Part shown: positions 21,881 through 35,192 of the stretch, piece after piece
Layout of the letters: every line of letters starts with the position of its first letter
Position numbering within the stretch: the stretch's first letter is position 1
NCBI GenBank assembly: GCA_022225965.2
Contig: JAKJXP020000026.1
Coordinates: 124,001-188,000, forward strand
Source: Diatrype stigma
Taxonomy: Eukaryota; Ascomycota; Sordariomycetes; Xylariales; Diatrypaceae
Length of the DNA stretch: 64,000 nucleotides
Reading direction: 5' to 3'
The notes under the pieces: generated by a model
Database searches by the model: none
What the model was told of the DNA's origin: nothing
The model's input: the letters and a program-made list of their open reading frames with translations, nothing else
Translations under genes and position numbers: made by a program

Positions 21881-22844
21881 GAACTCCCTGCCGAATTCCG
21901 ACCAGTTAGCCAGCCAGCAGCAGGTTGGGGCTTGCCGAGCAAAGCTATCTTCTCCAGCTTGACAGCGCAGCAACGGAACCCAGAACCTGGGGTTTGGTCT
22001 AATCTCCACCGTCGAGATGATCGTGATCCAACATCGGTGTCATCTTTTTCCTTCTGACGATCAGGTAGATAAAGTGTGCAAGCTGATTCGCTTTTACGGC
22101 AAACTTTCAGAGCCCACTGCCTCCCGACGAAAAGGTCGTCTCGCCCTGCCAACCCCCCCTTCCCGGCGGTGAACGAGATCAACTTGATGAACAAGAAATA
22201 CCAGCGACCCTTCATCATGTAGTCTTGGCCTCGCTAGCATAACCAGGCAAAGCTTGCTCAGGGGGGCGCGGCAATAACTATAGCTTCGTCTTTTTTTATT
22301 TTGTTGCTTCGGTACCGCGAATAGAATAGCGAGTGATTTTAATTAACCCCAAGAAAAAATAGCGCACATGATAGGTGCCCAGAGAGAGAAGTAACTATGT
22401 ATGTATATGTATACGGTTAGTCCGATCTTGTAGGATGTGGCGTAGCTGCGCTGGTAGGGTTTGTAGATTGGGTTCCCAAGAGCCGGTGAAGCAGACAATG
22501 CGGGATTCTACCTGGTCTACGAAGCACTACTGTCCTATCCCTATGAATTTCTATGCTTGGCTTCAAGGTACCTAATTTGTCGATCTCACAGAGAGGACAG
22601 CTGGTCACTGGCAGGGAAGCGGGAAAGAGTTGGTTATTAGAGATCGAACGCAATCGAGAGACGTCATCACAGTGACTACATAAGCCAGCCGCCAAATAAA
22701 CAAAAAGCCTCCCCCGTCTGGGCCGTCCGGGGGATCTACAGACAGGGGGGTCGTGCCAAGTACACGAGTTTTATAGAGGCATAAGACGGTAGCGTGGGGG
22801 GACATCAGCTTTGGGGGTTGGCAGGAAGGATTTCAACACTGCGC

Positions 22845-22862
22845 GCCGCCGCCGCCGCCGCC
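22845..22862. repeat. (GCC)6 trinucleotide repeat
   Basis: Six perfect GCC units outside any supported gene. Confidence 0.88.
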
Positions 22863-24723
22863 GCAGAACGGAAAGGTTGATGGCTTAGTTAACTAGCACC
22901 ATGGCATATAAATATAAAGTTTGCTCGGTGGAGCGAGCTGCCGCAAAAAAGCCCTTTCCCTGACGCCCGGGTCTTGTGTAGTTCGCTACCTAAACGCGGA
23001 CCGTCGTCGGGTTCCTGGCTCCCACGGGGTTTGGCAGTCATTAGGACCCTTCCTTCCCGCGGCAGGGGAACGAACCCTCCCTCCATCCCCTCCCCTCCCC
23101 CTAAGGAGCCGCAATTCCTTCGAAAGTTGAGGCTAATACAGCATCTCCGCGTGGCTAAAGTGCGCGCCGGCACGGCATTCAGACAGCAGCTCCTCTTTAA
23201 TATCATGGAGAAGTCGGTTCCCAAGCTGCGGTACCGCAACTCACACCGATCCATGCCGTAGGTACTAAAGCTGAGGCCAACTAGGCAAGCTATTTTTAGT
23301 AGGTCGTGTAGCTGAGCGGCCTGCTAAAGCCTTACTCGTCGACGAGCGACGACGATCCGCAGTGATCGACCTGTTGGTCTATGAGCTACGTTTAGGTCCT
23401 TTACTCCCGTACGTAGTGAGCTACTAGCTGTTCTAGCTTAAATAGCGCTTCTGCTTATTACAGCAAGAAGTATAGTCCCACCCGGACATGGTACGTTTGT
23501 TAGTGCAGAGAAGAGAGGAAATAGGCTGGACATGAGCTTTACTATCGAGATGATCTCCCTATTCACTAGAGATCGGCATATGGTGACTGGTGATCATGAT
23601 GACTCTACCTACATGGGGAAGATTCTTGCGGCCGTAGGTATTTATTCCCGCCTGGACCATCTGCTGGACTAGTGATTTATTGAAGGTCTAGTTGACTAAC
23701 CCTTGATGGGGTTCAGCGCATGACTTACCTTCATAGAAAGTCCCCCTCGACAAAAATAGCAACAAGCGGCCGACCTGGCAAGATGTTGATCGAAGCAGCT
23801 AAGCTCCAGACTACAGAAGGTTTGGTCTTGATGCGGATGAAGCGTAGAAAGGGAACAAGCCAACTCTATGGTCCTGACCGAGCACCCCATAGTGATAGCT
23901 TCTTCTTAACTTAACATGTATGCAGAGCATGTATGTATGCGTTGTGATGAGACGTGTGTTCTGGTCACAACGAGCGTGGCAGAAGTCCTGTGGGGGTTCA
24001 CACCACACCCTGGTTGGCGTGTTGCTGGTGCCCCGAGGACCCGAGAAAAGCGCATCGGAGGCGCTGTATTACACCTGGATGGAGTGGACTCTTTGGTCAT
24101 TGCAGCATTTAGGAGCAATAAGGTATGCTACCTGGCTACCTATTGGTGTCGTCGCATGCGTTGCCTGGCATAGTTTAACGCGTGGGAAAAACGTGCGCGC
24201 GTCGGCCAAGCTTTTCGACCATTGCAACGGGTAGCAGATCAGCAGACCCCCCGTAGGAGCCGTGCGTACCTTGACTCCGTGATGTCAATGTAGGCAGGGC
24301 CGGGATAACACTCTGGGGTCGTCCCTGGCCCGCTGTTGACTCTTGATGATTGTAATTCTACGCATTACCTATCTGAAGCACTCAGTTAGCTTCGTAACTG
24401 TAATGTTGAATTACCGAGTATTCCCGTCGTTTGCTAGTGAATTTCGCTTCTTGCTTGCCCCGCCCTGCCCGTCTTAGATACCAGCAATGGCCAACGATCC
24501 GTGGGACTCCTGATGGGTCAGGGCTTGGGGAGACCTATGTTTAGTAACCAAACCAGCGGTAACGGGTAGAGAGCCATGGTTTGAGCTACTCGATAGACAA
24601 GTAGATGCGGAGAAGCCGTACTTCACAAGGGTTGAGCGGCAGAGCGCTTGTCATATTGCCCTGCCCTGCCCCGGTGAGCTCATGACGACATTGCGGTGCA
24701 TCGCCAGCTACACGAGTCGTTGA

Positions 24724-24726
<3 letters not shown>

Positions 24727-24776
<50 letters not shown>
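24727..24776. repeat. (TG)25 microsatellite
   Basis: Twenty-five perfect TG units, followed by an imperfect TG/CTGT tail to about 24805. It is the longest simple repeat of the window. Confidence 0.93.
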
Positions 24777-24781
<5 letters not shown>

Positions 24782-26816
24782 GCGTCTGTCTGTCTATGTG
24801 TGCGCTTGCCCCCTTGAAGCGCGGATAAGGCGAAGAAATCAGCTCATGCGCCTCGCAGAAAAGAGTGGAGAGTGAAAGGTGGAAAAAGTGCCTTGCAGCA
24901 AATCGAGCTTGTACAAGGTTAGCCTGGGCTTGGAAAGAGGGTCGCCGCCGCCGCAGGAAGTTCCTAGCATGAAGAGGTATAGATCGGATAGCTATTTTAG
25001 GCTGAAAGCAGCAGCTCAAGCCTCAAGGTGCCTGGGTGCGGTGCCTGGGTGTCCAAAGCCAAACGCGGGGGGACCCTCTAATCAGAACCTTGGCCTTGCA
25101 AAAGAGATGCACCTGATCATAGGATCCGCTCATCAGTGTATGAAAATTGAAGATATGGCTGGGAGCAATAAAGTCGGGGTCGATACGGATGGGCATGCCA
25201 CCTATCAGTGCCTATGCGGCGGTAGCGAGAAGGGGCCTTCGGAAGGAAAATGCCTAGTCGAAAACTAGTCGATCATGGGTGAAGACTACGATCACCACTG
25301 CTGCAATATGTACTACAGTCTACCACGACTACCACCCGTGCCCCCAGACCATCGTCGTCGTAAGTTGGAGGCATGACATCGTGAATTGGACTTACCTAGA
25401 TTTCGGTTGAGCGAGTATCCTCCGCAGAGCGGAGTGATAGCGGCACAGCATTCTGGCTACCAGGGCTTGCTTCACGCATTCACACTGTAGGCATGTAGCA
25501 GTGAGAGAGCGAGAGAGCGGAGAGAGAGGGGGAGCAGAGCAGCTCTCCTGCCTATCGTCTAGCGAAGGTGCCGACATGCCACCACCCATCTGCGATGCAA
25601 TCAATCAATGAGAGACAAATTGCCGTCCGCTAGAAGAAGAGCCTTGTCGCCGCCATTTCAACATGGAGAAAAGGGAAGCTCGGGGTTATCGAGGCGGCCT
25701 ACAGAGCGCTGGAAGGGCGATAATAGTGGTGGGTGGGCGGCGTGTCTGGGTGTTGGAGGCGGTGTGCATATCATTTTCTCTTGCGGAGTCGCGAGAGAGA
25801 AGGGGGGCGTGAACACAGCGACGGGAGCGGGGGGTTGACCCAGCCAGCTGCCAGACACCCAGGCACCTATCCAGGCACCCCGGCGCCCTGACGCCCTGCC
25901 GCCCTCGATGGCGTCCGAGGGCGTTTAATGGACCACTGATAAGAGTCGCCGTTTGGATAGGGGGATAGGGGTACTTATAGTACCCGGGTATTCAGGTATG
26001 CAGTGAGTGTTTCCCCTCATATGCTCTTATTGTATGCTTACGTATGTAGGTCTGTATATAAGTTGAGAGATACTTACGTATGTACCAGGTCCGGCAACCT
26101 GACTATTTACCTATCAAGCCCTATGCACATACCATGCAGTACGCATTTGTGAATGTTGATAATATTGCCCTTTATCGTTCTTCGAAATTGTCTCGACTCC
26201 GCCGAACACTGAGGAGTTTGATGCAAAGTGCCTATGTACATGTATTGACTTGTAAAACGTTTTTCGAGGCGGCAATAGCTGTGCATGCCGACCTGGTCCA
26301 CCTGCCGTTTTCAGCCAAGTTATCGGTAGGGCTGGAGGATTTACTGGGTATTACCATGCAGTATATGCAACTCACCTTGTTCACCAAGTCTCGCTTGGTA
26401 GCAGGGTGGGCGGGCTTGCTTGGCTGCTTGGGGTTCACTATCATGAAAAGCAATCGGGACAAGGTGGAGATGACGGGGAATCTATAGTCGATCATCCACA
26501 GTTATTTATACTAGTACTTACATAGTGCTAGCCGAATTATGTCCATACAGACTACGTACTAGTTAGTATATTGTCTTTTGGAAATCTAGGCAACGCCTTG
26601 AACCCAACGAAGTCCTGAAAGTCTTGTACACAATGGCATGTTATCTTGCCTCCGGTGAACACTGCATATTTTGCACGTTGTGAAGGGATAAATAGGCCTG
26701 GGCATCCTAATGTGGAAAGATTCTGCGACTGCAACCCAATCGATAGGTATAATAAGCTCCACTAGATATCGCAAGTTTCAGGTACCTAACGGCTGAGCTA
26801 TTGCCAGGTACATTGA

Positions 26817-26851
26817 GCTATAAGGTGCTATAAGGTGCTATAAGGTGCTAT
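26817..26851. repeat. 10-bp tandem repeat, about 3.5 copies
   Basis: The unit GCTATAAGGT is repeated three times without mismatch plus a partial copy. Confidence 0.9.
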
Positions 26852-29763
26852 GCTGTAGTATGGTCACAATGGACCATTCAATCGCCTTGTAATACACTTG
26901 GGGATACCAAACCGTAGTTACCTTATGATAAGTCCATAAGAAAATACTACTATGTATGTTAGACTTACTTGCTAGACTGCGTGCCTTGCAGACAGCTCGG
27001 GAGCCCAGCCCAGGATCGCTTATTACTATAGTTGTTACTATAGTTGTCATGTGTTAAGTCTTTACATACGAAGCGAAGTAGCACGCTATACCCTATTTGC
27101 TGACCTCCACCTTATCACATGTTTAGTTAGGTCTGTACATCATGTAGTGTTTTCTAGTAGTTCCACCTTACCAAATCACTCTTGCGGCACAGAATGAAGT
27201 CTTGGACCAAAACAATCATCTAGGTCACTCAGAACTTCTCTTGATGTAGTAAAGTCGGTTGCTAGTTTCGAAGTTGTTGTATTCAATAGGTACGCTATTG
27301 ATTATGCGAAAGAATGTGATTGTTATAGCTCACGCTTCCGACCTGGAGAGAACCGGTTATCAGAAATGACGGTATTAAAGGATAAGCACTCAGCTCAGAA
27401 TCAGCTCAAGCTCAAACTCAGCTCAGGCTCAGCTCGGTTAGTCGATAAAGATCCCCTGTTGCAGTCAATGTAGCAAAGTGCATACCATTACAGTGCGGGG
27501 CGAATTATACTGTCCAAATCCATGTGACTATCCATGTGACTGGGACTAATTAGTATCTCCAGCTGTATGGGACGACATTGAAGGTACGGCCCACACATCC
27601 CCTGAAGACTATGAAATACACTAATAAAGCCGTCACCACTCTTTTCTTCCTTCCCGGAGGATGGGGCGGTAACCGCACCGTTGAGCTACAGGAGCATGCC
27701 GATATAGTTGCGAATATAGTCGCTGCTATATTGGTTGTCGCGCTATACCTGTTCGTCAATGCAAGGATTGACATTATTTCTAGAGCCAAAAAAGTATCTT
27801 TAGATGTCACTCATATAGTCTTATCTTTTATTATTACTCCAAGTAATAATATGAGCCAGTGAAAACAATGATGTACTTACCGGGAATACGTTCTGTCGTC
27901 AAACCCGTGGGCCTCCTTTTCGCGAAGTGATAACTGATGATTTAATGAATCTTATTAATATACCGAATATCATATCACACATTTGTCGTTGAACGATGCG
28001 GCAATATGGCATATAGCTAGACAGTGTAGGAGCCGAAAGTAGCTCAGGGACGTTGGCTGTTCCGTGTTAGACTTGCCATGCCGGCGTCGTTTCTCCGGAT
28101 TATGCCTTGCAGATGGTGGTGCCGCCGGGATCACACGGTGGTTTCTCTAAGCGAAACGTTGGTAACCACCTAGATTGGGGGCGCTTGAGATCATGCTTGG
28201 CATATTCCATCGAAAGGGTGTTCGATCCCGTAGTTACAGGATAACCTACCTGCCTGCTGAAGGATGCGTATCGTGGCTAACATCCCGCACGTGGTTCTCC
28301 ACACTTAAGTGATGTTGGTGCCGCTGGTTATGGGTGCGCGATCTTCTAGAAGCCATCTGAGGTAATCGTCTTGATAACAATAACAATAGGTTGGTTGTCT
28401 ACCCAAACGCTTCGCGCATGAGCCGCTGACGGCTGCTCTTAGTCGAGATCATTAGATAGATTGAGTTTAGTTCCCTGAGATGGATGTTTTAGGGTCTGTT
28501 GGTTAACATGACGCGCCAATCGATGAAAGGTTATACAAGCCTTGTTCTATTCTCAACCCAACCACTATAAGCCGCATTCTTTCCATTTGCTGGCAGATAT
28601 AAAATGCAAATTGGGTGGGGGTCTTGTTTCATGGATCAGGGGATAGTCTATCGTGCTTTTCGAAGTTGGCATAATGCCTCATGGTGAACTTTCATACCGA
28701 CTAGGTTGTGCTTACCGAGTTTCTCTATCCCTTTGCACGATATAGGCAGGTGTCGGCATTGCTCTGGAAGATCGATTCATACGTCACAGCCATGGGGGAG
28801 CACGTACAATGTTGGTTATGTGCCTCTTGTTACCGAGCCTGCTTCTATCTGCTTAAGCTCTTGGACCCTGACCAAAGGAAATGATGTTATGAGTTCTTGA
28901 TAATCAGAGCTAAAACTAGACATACCTCATTATTAGCACTCTTTCACTTGAACTATTTCTGGCACATCTACTACAGTAGTAAGTAGACTAGGTTGAGTAT
29001 AACTTGTGCTCTAACAGAGCGCCCCGGGGGAACAATTTTCGTATCGCTACTGATCAAATTGAAGCTATTGAGAGATGCTTGTCGACCAGGCCTGGAGATC
29101 TACCTATCGCCTTGTTGGCTAGGAGATTGCTCTCAGGTCGGCAGAAAGCGGACCCTACCGAGCTTCTGGCGACTTGGACCTTGGGAGCCAAGGGAGCAAT
29201 GGTTGATAGTTTCTATAGATGTCAAAGACGTACATACACAACCTCGTTCGCTTTCATCACCGTGCACAGTTAAGTCGATGGAGACGATATAAAAATAGAT
29301 AATGGCGATAGCATTTGGAAATAGCAACGTGGATCGGTTGGCCGATTGGTGTATGTACTACGGTACTTCTGTAGGGTGTGAGGTGAGGCGGTGCCGACTT
29401 TGAGTTTCAGATCTGTGGAGAGAAAGGTTAATGGGGGGTACCAATAAGACGGTGGCCGGTTGAAACTAGTCTCCAATTAACAGATCTAGCATCGCTTGCG
29501 GTTAGGCTCTTTTGCGTCCCGCAGAATTAGCCAGCCTTACCAAGCTAAGAAGAGTTAGTTGGTCTCCACTTCTCTTTTCTTCGCTTCATCTCGCTAGTTC
29601 ATTAGCCTCGAGCTCTCAGCTGGGGCCGCATAATTGTACCGTTACGCCCTAGCAGCTGGCTGAGAGGAGACTCAGCTCTAAGAAATGGGGCCGCCTGGCC
29701 GGGCTGTGCCACATAACCGGATACATTCAGACGTATGTACCTAAGTTATGCATGCATCTACAT

Positions 29764-29789
29764 ACAGCCAGGACAGCCAGGACAGCCAG
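29764..29789. repeat. 9-bp tandem repeat, about 3 copies
   Basis: The unit ACAGCCAGG is repeated head to tail with two full copies and a nearly full third. Confidence 0.85.
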
Positions 29790-30893
29790 ACACCTAAGCA
29801 ACCCATATCATACCTAAGATTGGGGGCTTTGAGTGTGCAGTATCGCAGTATCCGTACGTCCCCCAACACTGCTCGCTGTTCATACATGTATGTGCATGTA
29901 TGTTTTGTATAAGGCGCTTACTTCCAAGGTTCCAAGCTAGGGAGCTAGCTCTGCTTGCTTGTTATAGGTAGCAGCGGCACGCCCGCGCTGGCATTGCTTA
30001 TCTAAATTACTACAGACCTAAAAATGGGATAAAATCAACAAGCGTCATTAAGACACATGAAACACCATTGTCATCCATTACGGGCAGTGTGGAAGTGGCA
30101 TGTTATCAGATTGTTAAGAGATCATTTCAGTTCCCTGCTGGGTAGTGGAGAGTTAATGTAGCCATCCTCAATACCTATTATATCGGCACACATGCACACA
30201 TACACACATACACACATACATGTCCGTCGTATGTGCGGCGTATGCCCTGGTAGGTAAGTGGGCGTTTTCGTTTTAGTGTGCATACAGGCATATGTATTGT
30301 GGAGTATATGTACCTGCTGTGCCGCGTTAAGTGGCCGGCTGTCCAATTCTCCCCCTCACGCCACGAGGACGGAGGGTCGCTATAACCGTACAGGCCGACA
30401 AGTAACCAGAATTATAGACGCCAGCGCTTGCGGGTGTTTGTCGGTCTGTGCGACCCTTACTGTGGACGTCAACGTGATCTCGCCATCGGTTTGATTCTCC
30501 CATTTCTACAACCGCTCTAGTCCCGAGTTTCTTAGTTTCTTGTATTGTACTGTACTGTACGTATGCGTGTATTCTGACCTGACACTCTGACATTTCGGTA
30601 GGGTTTCTAGCATTAAGACACGTAGTTAAGGTGAATTTGGTCGAGCATCGAATCCTACGAGTTGTATAATTCTGTACAATTTCATCTCAGTGCGACCCAC
30701 CCCGTGCAGTCGACCTGCATTGGCTGATTGGGTAGGAAGTTCTGCAGTCATGATATCTGGCTCTACCGCTTTCTTTTCCCATGCCGAAACCCAAACAACA
30801 GACACTGGAATGGGATAGTGCTACACGTTGTCTGGCTTTTCCATCTTTCATTCTCGTTCTTCCGTTACCACGCACACCGCGCACCGCGCACCG

Positions 30894-30949
30894 CTCTCTG
30901 TCTCTCTGTCTCTCTGTCTCCCTGTCTCCCTGTCTCCCTCTCTCTTCTC
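30894..30949. repeat. TCTCTGTC/TGTCTCCC pyrimidine-rich repeat
   Basis: A tract of CT-rich octamer-like units with gradual sequence change from TCTCTGTC to TGTCTCCC. Confidence 0.8.
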
Positions 30950-32399
30950 TTTCCGGCTAGAGACAAGCACGCTAATATTGTTTTCATTGCTTCTCTCATC
31001 CACATATGTATCTGGCTTCATGTAAGCTTTAGTCCAAGGTAGTGTGCCAAATCATTGACCTGCCGCCTTTCTCGGGGTGTAATGTGCTGTCTTTCTTCGA
31101 CCCGAGCTCCGAATTCCGCCTATCAAGGTCGGCTAAGACAGGTTCACTGTTCCCCTACCACGCGGTATTCGGTGAAGGCTCAATTGGGTTCATCTCACGT
31201 AGCTCGCTTGCGAGTGCAAGGCAAGCTAGTCATAGATAGCTTCACTACAAACTTGTTGCTGTATCTCATATCTCGAAGTCAAACCGACTTGAAGCAGTAG
31301 GCAAGCCACCTCTGTATCAAACCCCCCATATACAGTAATCAGTCTACTGTGTAAGTATGGATAGAAGAGACTCGGCCGATATGGATTATACACGCCGTTG
31401 GCGCCTATGATGTCCCCATTGTGCGGACAGACGCATGAGGCGCTGGGGACACTCCTTGGCTGGCCGGTTTTGTTCTTTTTTTTCTCTCTACCCTGTCAAG
31501 TCAAGAAGCCCTGGGATTCAAAAGCCAGTCTGTCGGTCACTACTGTATGTCCTGGGCCGTCCAGATCGTACCTAGTCCAGGTCGAACCGAAGGAGGATCA
31601 AGCATTCGCTGGGCCTACTGGTGCGGCCGTTAGAATGTATTGTACAGTACATGCCTCCCAGCAGCTGGAGCCTGCTGTATCCAATTTCCATCTACACCCC
31701 CTGCCGCCTCCCCCCGGTTGTGTGTACGTACAATGGCAGAATGGATACCTATGGATGGATACCTCTGTGCCGCACTCCTTGTCTCCCGTCTAAACCTGTT
31801 CCGCTCATTAGACTGAGGAACTACCTGGTAGTACCCACAGGCAGGTGGCTCAAGGATACTTTTGATCTCACCCCACTCTAGGTAGGGTAGGTCTTGACCC
31901 ATCGTGCTCATCATGGCTTCTGTACATGGGACCATGTGCCTCACGCTCAGTACTCAGTACTCCGTACTCCGAGGTCTGGGGGCTTTGCGAGGCCTGTCCT
32001 CCTCGTCGTCGTGGTACCCAATACACAGTAGACTGGGTCGGGACCGTTGAACTGGTCTGATCCACATGCGTACAGCCCCTCGATGAATTTATAAACACAT
32101 CAGTATCCTCCTGTCTGGTCATGGGCATCGTTGAGGCTGAGAACTTCTTAAGTGTCAGAGATCTCAATCTAAATCTGTACAACACCCTTCAACCTGTCTA
32201 CAGTCCATCATATATCAGCAACAACTTCCACTCAGCTATATACTCACAAGTCGCCCAAGGCTCTCCTGTTCTCATCACCTCAACCTCCGAAGCCACCGAT
32301 CGAACAAATCGACATAGACCGATACCACTCACTGGCTCCAAGTGTATGTGTGGCCTTGTTGCAAGAGTTGCTTTTCGTCTTGTTTAGTTTTCTTTCATT

Positions 32400-33987
32400 A
32401 TGGATTTTACCGGGCCGAGTCGGTCTAGTGAAGACTTCCGCTCACTCCCGCCTAGATCAACCGCAGATAATACTATCCCAACAACGACGGGATATTCAGA
32501 TATTTCAGGCGTGGCCGATTCGAACAGTGGTTTATATATCAACCAATATCGGGAAGATTTCTCCCAAGGAGCATACACATCGACTTACACGAGCTCGGCT
32601 CCACCAAGTGCTTCAATACCATCGCCAGCTACATACCCTTATAGAGGCCAGCTACCAAGTACAACAAGTTCGCAGTGGGAGGAATATCGAAGCCAGACTC
32701 AAGACGCCCCAGAATTGCGTGTCTCTTCAGTTCAAGATTCTCATCGGGACTACCCCTTACCCTCAGCAGAACCAACCATGAGGTAGGTGGATCTCCAGTA
32801 AACAGCAGTATTTAATGTTCAAAAGCTGACTTCAGGCTCAGTGCCGTAGCGTTACCATATGACCCGCGGTTAGAGATGGGTGTTCCTCGCTCCTCGTACA
32901 GTTGGCCTGGTGCGTAAACTGCCTACCAAATTTCAATAGAGGGGTCGTGTACTAACTATCATAGTCCTCGAATCTGGAGCGGAAATGTTAGGTCATGACT
33001 TGGCTTCTATGGGGGCTGCTTCGGACGCCAGCATGACACCTCCGATCGCCTCCAGATCTGTCACGTCTAGCCCACCGCGTGGGGCATTCACGCCAGACCA
33101 GCGGGAACTCAAGAGGCAGCAGGACCACTCCCGGAGGGATTCGAAGTCGTCGATGCGCGCCCGCCGCGCTATGAGCAACAACTACCCTGCTTCATCTCCG
33201 TCGCCGCCCGTCACGATGTCCGAGTTCTCTACGGCACATGCGATGCCCATCTACACGACAGCGCCTTCGCAAATAAACCTGCTTGCAGAGCCGGTCACAA
33301 GCGTTGGTAGCCAGCAGTATATCCCGGCATACTCGACATCCCCGCCTCTTTCCGACCATGGACCGTCTCCCCTTTATCCGACCCATTTCTCACCACTGTA
33401 GGTCATCGCCGAGTCCAAAGATACCATTTTTTCCATCGTGCTAACAATCCTGACTGCAGTCCGTCCAATGATTACATGGGAATGCACTACTCTCCTGGAT
33501 TCACACCCCCTCCTTCAGCCTCTGGGCTCTCGCCACATTATGGGTATGAATCCAATTCTCAGATATCTTCGCAAAAGACGACGACTAACAAAAAATGCTA
33601 TAGAAGTCGATCTTCGTCCATAACGGATCCCGGGATGATGTACCAAGTCTCGCAAGTTCTGCCTCCGGGCCACGGTGTACCGCACGAAGCGAACCACGTC
33701 CGTGTTGTCCAAACCCGGCCGAAGCCGCAATGCTGGGAACACGGATGCAACGGACGCCAATTCTCTACTTTCAGCAACCTCTTGCGACACCAGAGGGAGA
33801 AGTCAGGCCAGGCGGCCAAGGCGTCCTGCCCCAACTGCGGCGCGGAATTCACGAGAACTACTGTACGTATCAGTCTACCCGGCTTGAATTTATAGGTCTC
33901 TTATGCTAATAGTACCGACAGGCTCGTAACGGACATATGCTGCATGACAAGTGCAAGCAACGACGGCAATCTTCGGTCTCGTCATAA
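32400..33987 (+). CDS. C2H2-type zinc-finger protein, probable transcription factor
   Basis: A predicted nuclear DNA-binding protein of 452 residues. Five exons are assembled: 32400-32782, 32836-32909, 32965-33397, 33460-33862 and 33922-33987. The introns are 53-62 nt with good signals, and phases agree. The first about 380 residues are Ser/Pro/Tyr/Gln-rich and probably disordered, as in fungal activators. The C-terminus carries two Cys/His clusters. The first is CWEHGC, with a His 13 residues after its second Cys. The second is CPNCGAEF, with GHMLHDKC after the last splice junction; KCKQRR then gives a basic tail. The spacings are not classical TFIIIA fingers. Intron 4 cuts the second cluster between its Cys pair and its His residues. 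I recognise the type but not a named orthologue. The gene stands alone, with 15.7 kb upstream and 7.7 kb downstream free of supported genes. Confidence 0.85.
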
Positions 33988-35159
33988 CGTTACCGATATA
34001 TCACTATGTACACGAATTCCTACGACTTTTTGACTGGGTGGATGATGAGTAGATGCAAGGGGACTAAAAAACTGCGTTGGTGTTGCTGGGGATTGGGCTT
34101 AGGGAACCTGTTAACACTCCCGTTTGGGGTGGCTGGTATAAGGATTTACGGCGTATATATGGGATACTATGGGATAAGGAATTCATGGAACTGGAGAATA
34201 TAGGCAGGCCACGGCGTGTTAGAGCTTTTATACCCCTTTTGAGATATTCAAACCTCGTTTTCTTCATGTACCATATTCCGATCAAAACGATATCACAGAA
34301 AGTGATTACTTCTTCCATTGTATTGATACCGCATGAATCTCTCTTCATCGTGAAGCTAAGTTGGTTTGATTTGACTCAGTTGAACAACAGCTACCAAGGT
34401 GTATAACATCAAATTGGCTCTTCAACTTACACCCCTCCCGCCATATGGACGTTAAGTTGATTGCTCCGCCTAACAGTAACTACAGCCCGAGCTCATTGGT
34501 AACACATCTTATCTGTCTGCTATTATTGTGCTCAAGCTAGTGCGACATACTCAAGCTGAGATGACCTAATGGAAGGGAAATAAAGTAGGCGGCTAATCGC
34601 CGTGGTCTCTCGGGTTGGCTTATAAGCAGGTTGCAGGGAACTTGTCACTGAACTTCCAAATCGGGAAGGATTTCGCTACAACATCATTTCTTGGTGGCCA
34701 CATGAGAAAGGAGACCCCTGCACATACTCACTCGTCTGGAAACATTATGCCACTTGATGGCTGTCTGGACCCTGCTCCGGTCAGTCACAGGCCGCAGAAG
34801 ATGCTCGTAAACACATGTCGTGTATGTTACATCGTATACATGCGGACGACCAGAGGTACTGACTGTCCTCGATTCGAGCACACCATTCGCCACGCCGTTC
34901 CTTGTCGTCCATGCATATCCATCCGCCCACGTTCTCCTGCTTGATCTCCCCGGCTCGCACACCATGAGCGAGCACACCACGAGACGGCTCTCCCCAGTAC
35001 CAGTATTCAGCCGGATATGGTAGCCCGCCAGCCCAGCCCTGCTCGCCTCGGCGCGTGGCTTGTGATTGGACGCTTGACGATTATTCTATGGATGCTCTGG
35101 AACGTGCTTGGAACCTGCAGAATGCAGACGCATACCCCTCAGAAGCTCTCGTTTCAAGT

Positions 35160-35192
35160 CCGATGCTACCTGATTGAATCAGGTAGCATCGG
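35160..35192. repeat. Perfect 16-bp inverted repeat with a 1-nt loop
   Basis: The left arm CCGATGCTACCTGATT (35160-35175) is exactly complementary to the right arm AATCAGGTAGCATCGG (35177-35192), with a single G between them. Symmetry stops abruptly outside the arms. Confidence 0.92.

Larger units (their letters stand above)
16731..32399. other. 15.7-kb gene-poor region
   Basis: I find no supported gene in this long stretch. The open frames present are short (at most about 145 codons), often overlap one another on opposite strands and show no family motif. It holds several microsatellites, listed separately, and many short TACC/GGTA words. I could not recognise transposase, reverse transcriptase, terminal repeats, tRNA or rRNA. 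The part just before 32400 is presumably promoter and leader of the zinc-finger gene, with a 14-codon ATG frame at about 32346-32387. Confidence 0.5.

Noticed and set aside
21784..22218. 144-codon minus-strand frame
   Set aside because: Held open by the A24 tract, which encodes poly-Phe; no domain.
23302..23371. tRNA-like stretch with GGTCG...CGACC ends
   Set aside because: It lacks a T-arm GGTTCRA box and a proper anticodon arm.
26080..26487. 135-codon plus-strand frame
   Set aside because: No motif; a minus-strand frame of similar length overlaps it; length is within chance for this much non-coding DNA.
28213..28235. GTTCGATCC box-B-like word
   Set aside because: No matching box A or acceptor stem upstream, so not a tRNA gene.
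16731..32399. Hidden transposon or RIP-degraded element in the gene desert
   Set aside because: No transposase or reverse-transcriptase remnants, terminal repeats or obvious TpA-rich decay could be seen by eye; a computed RIP index would be needed.
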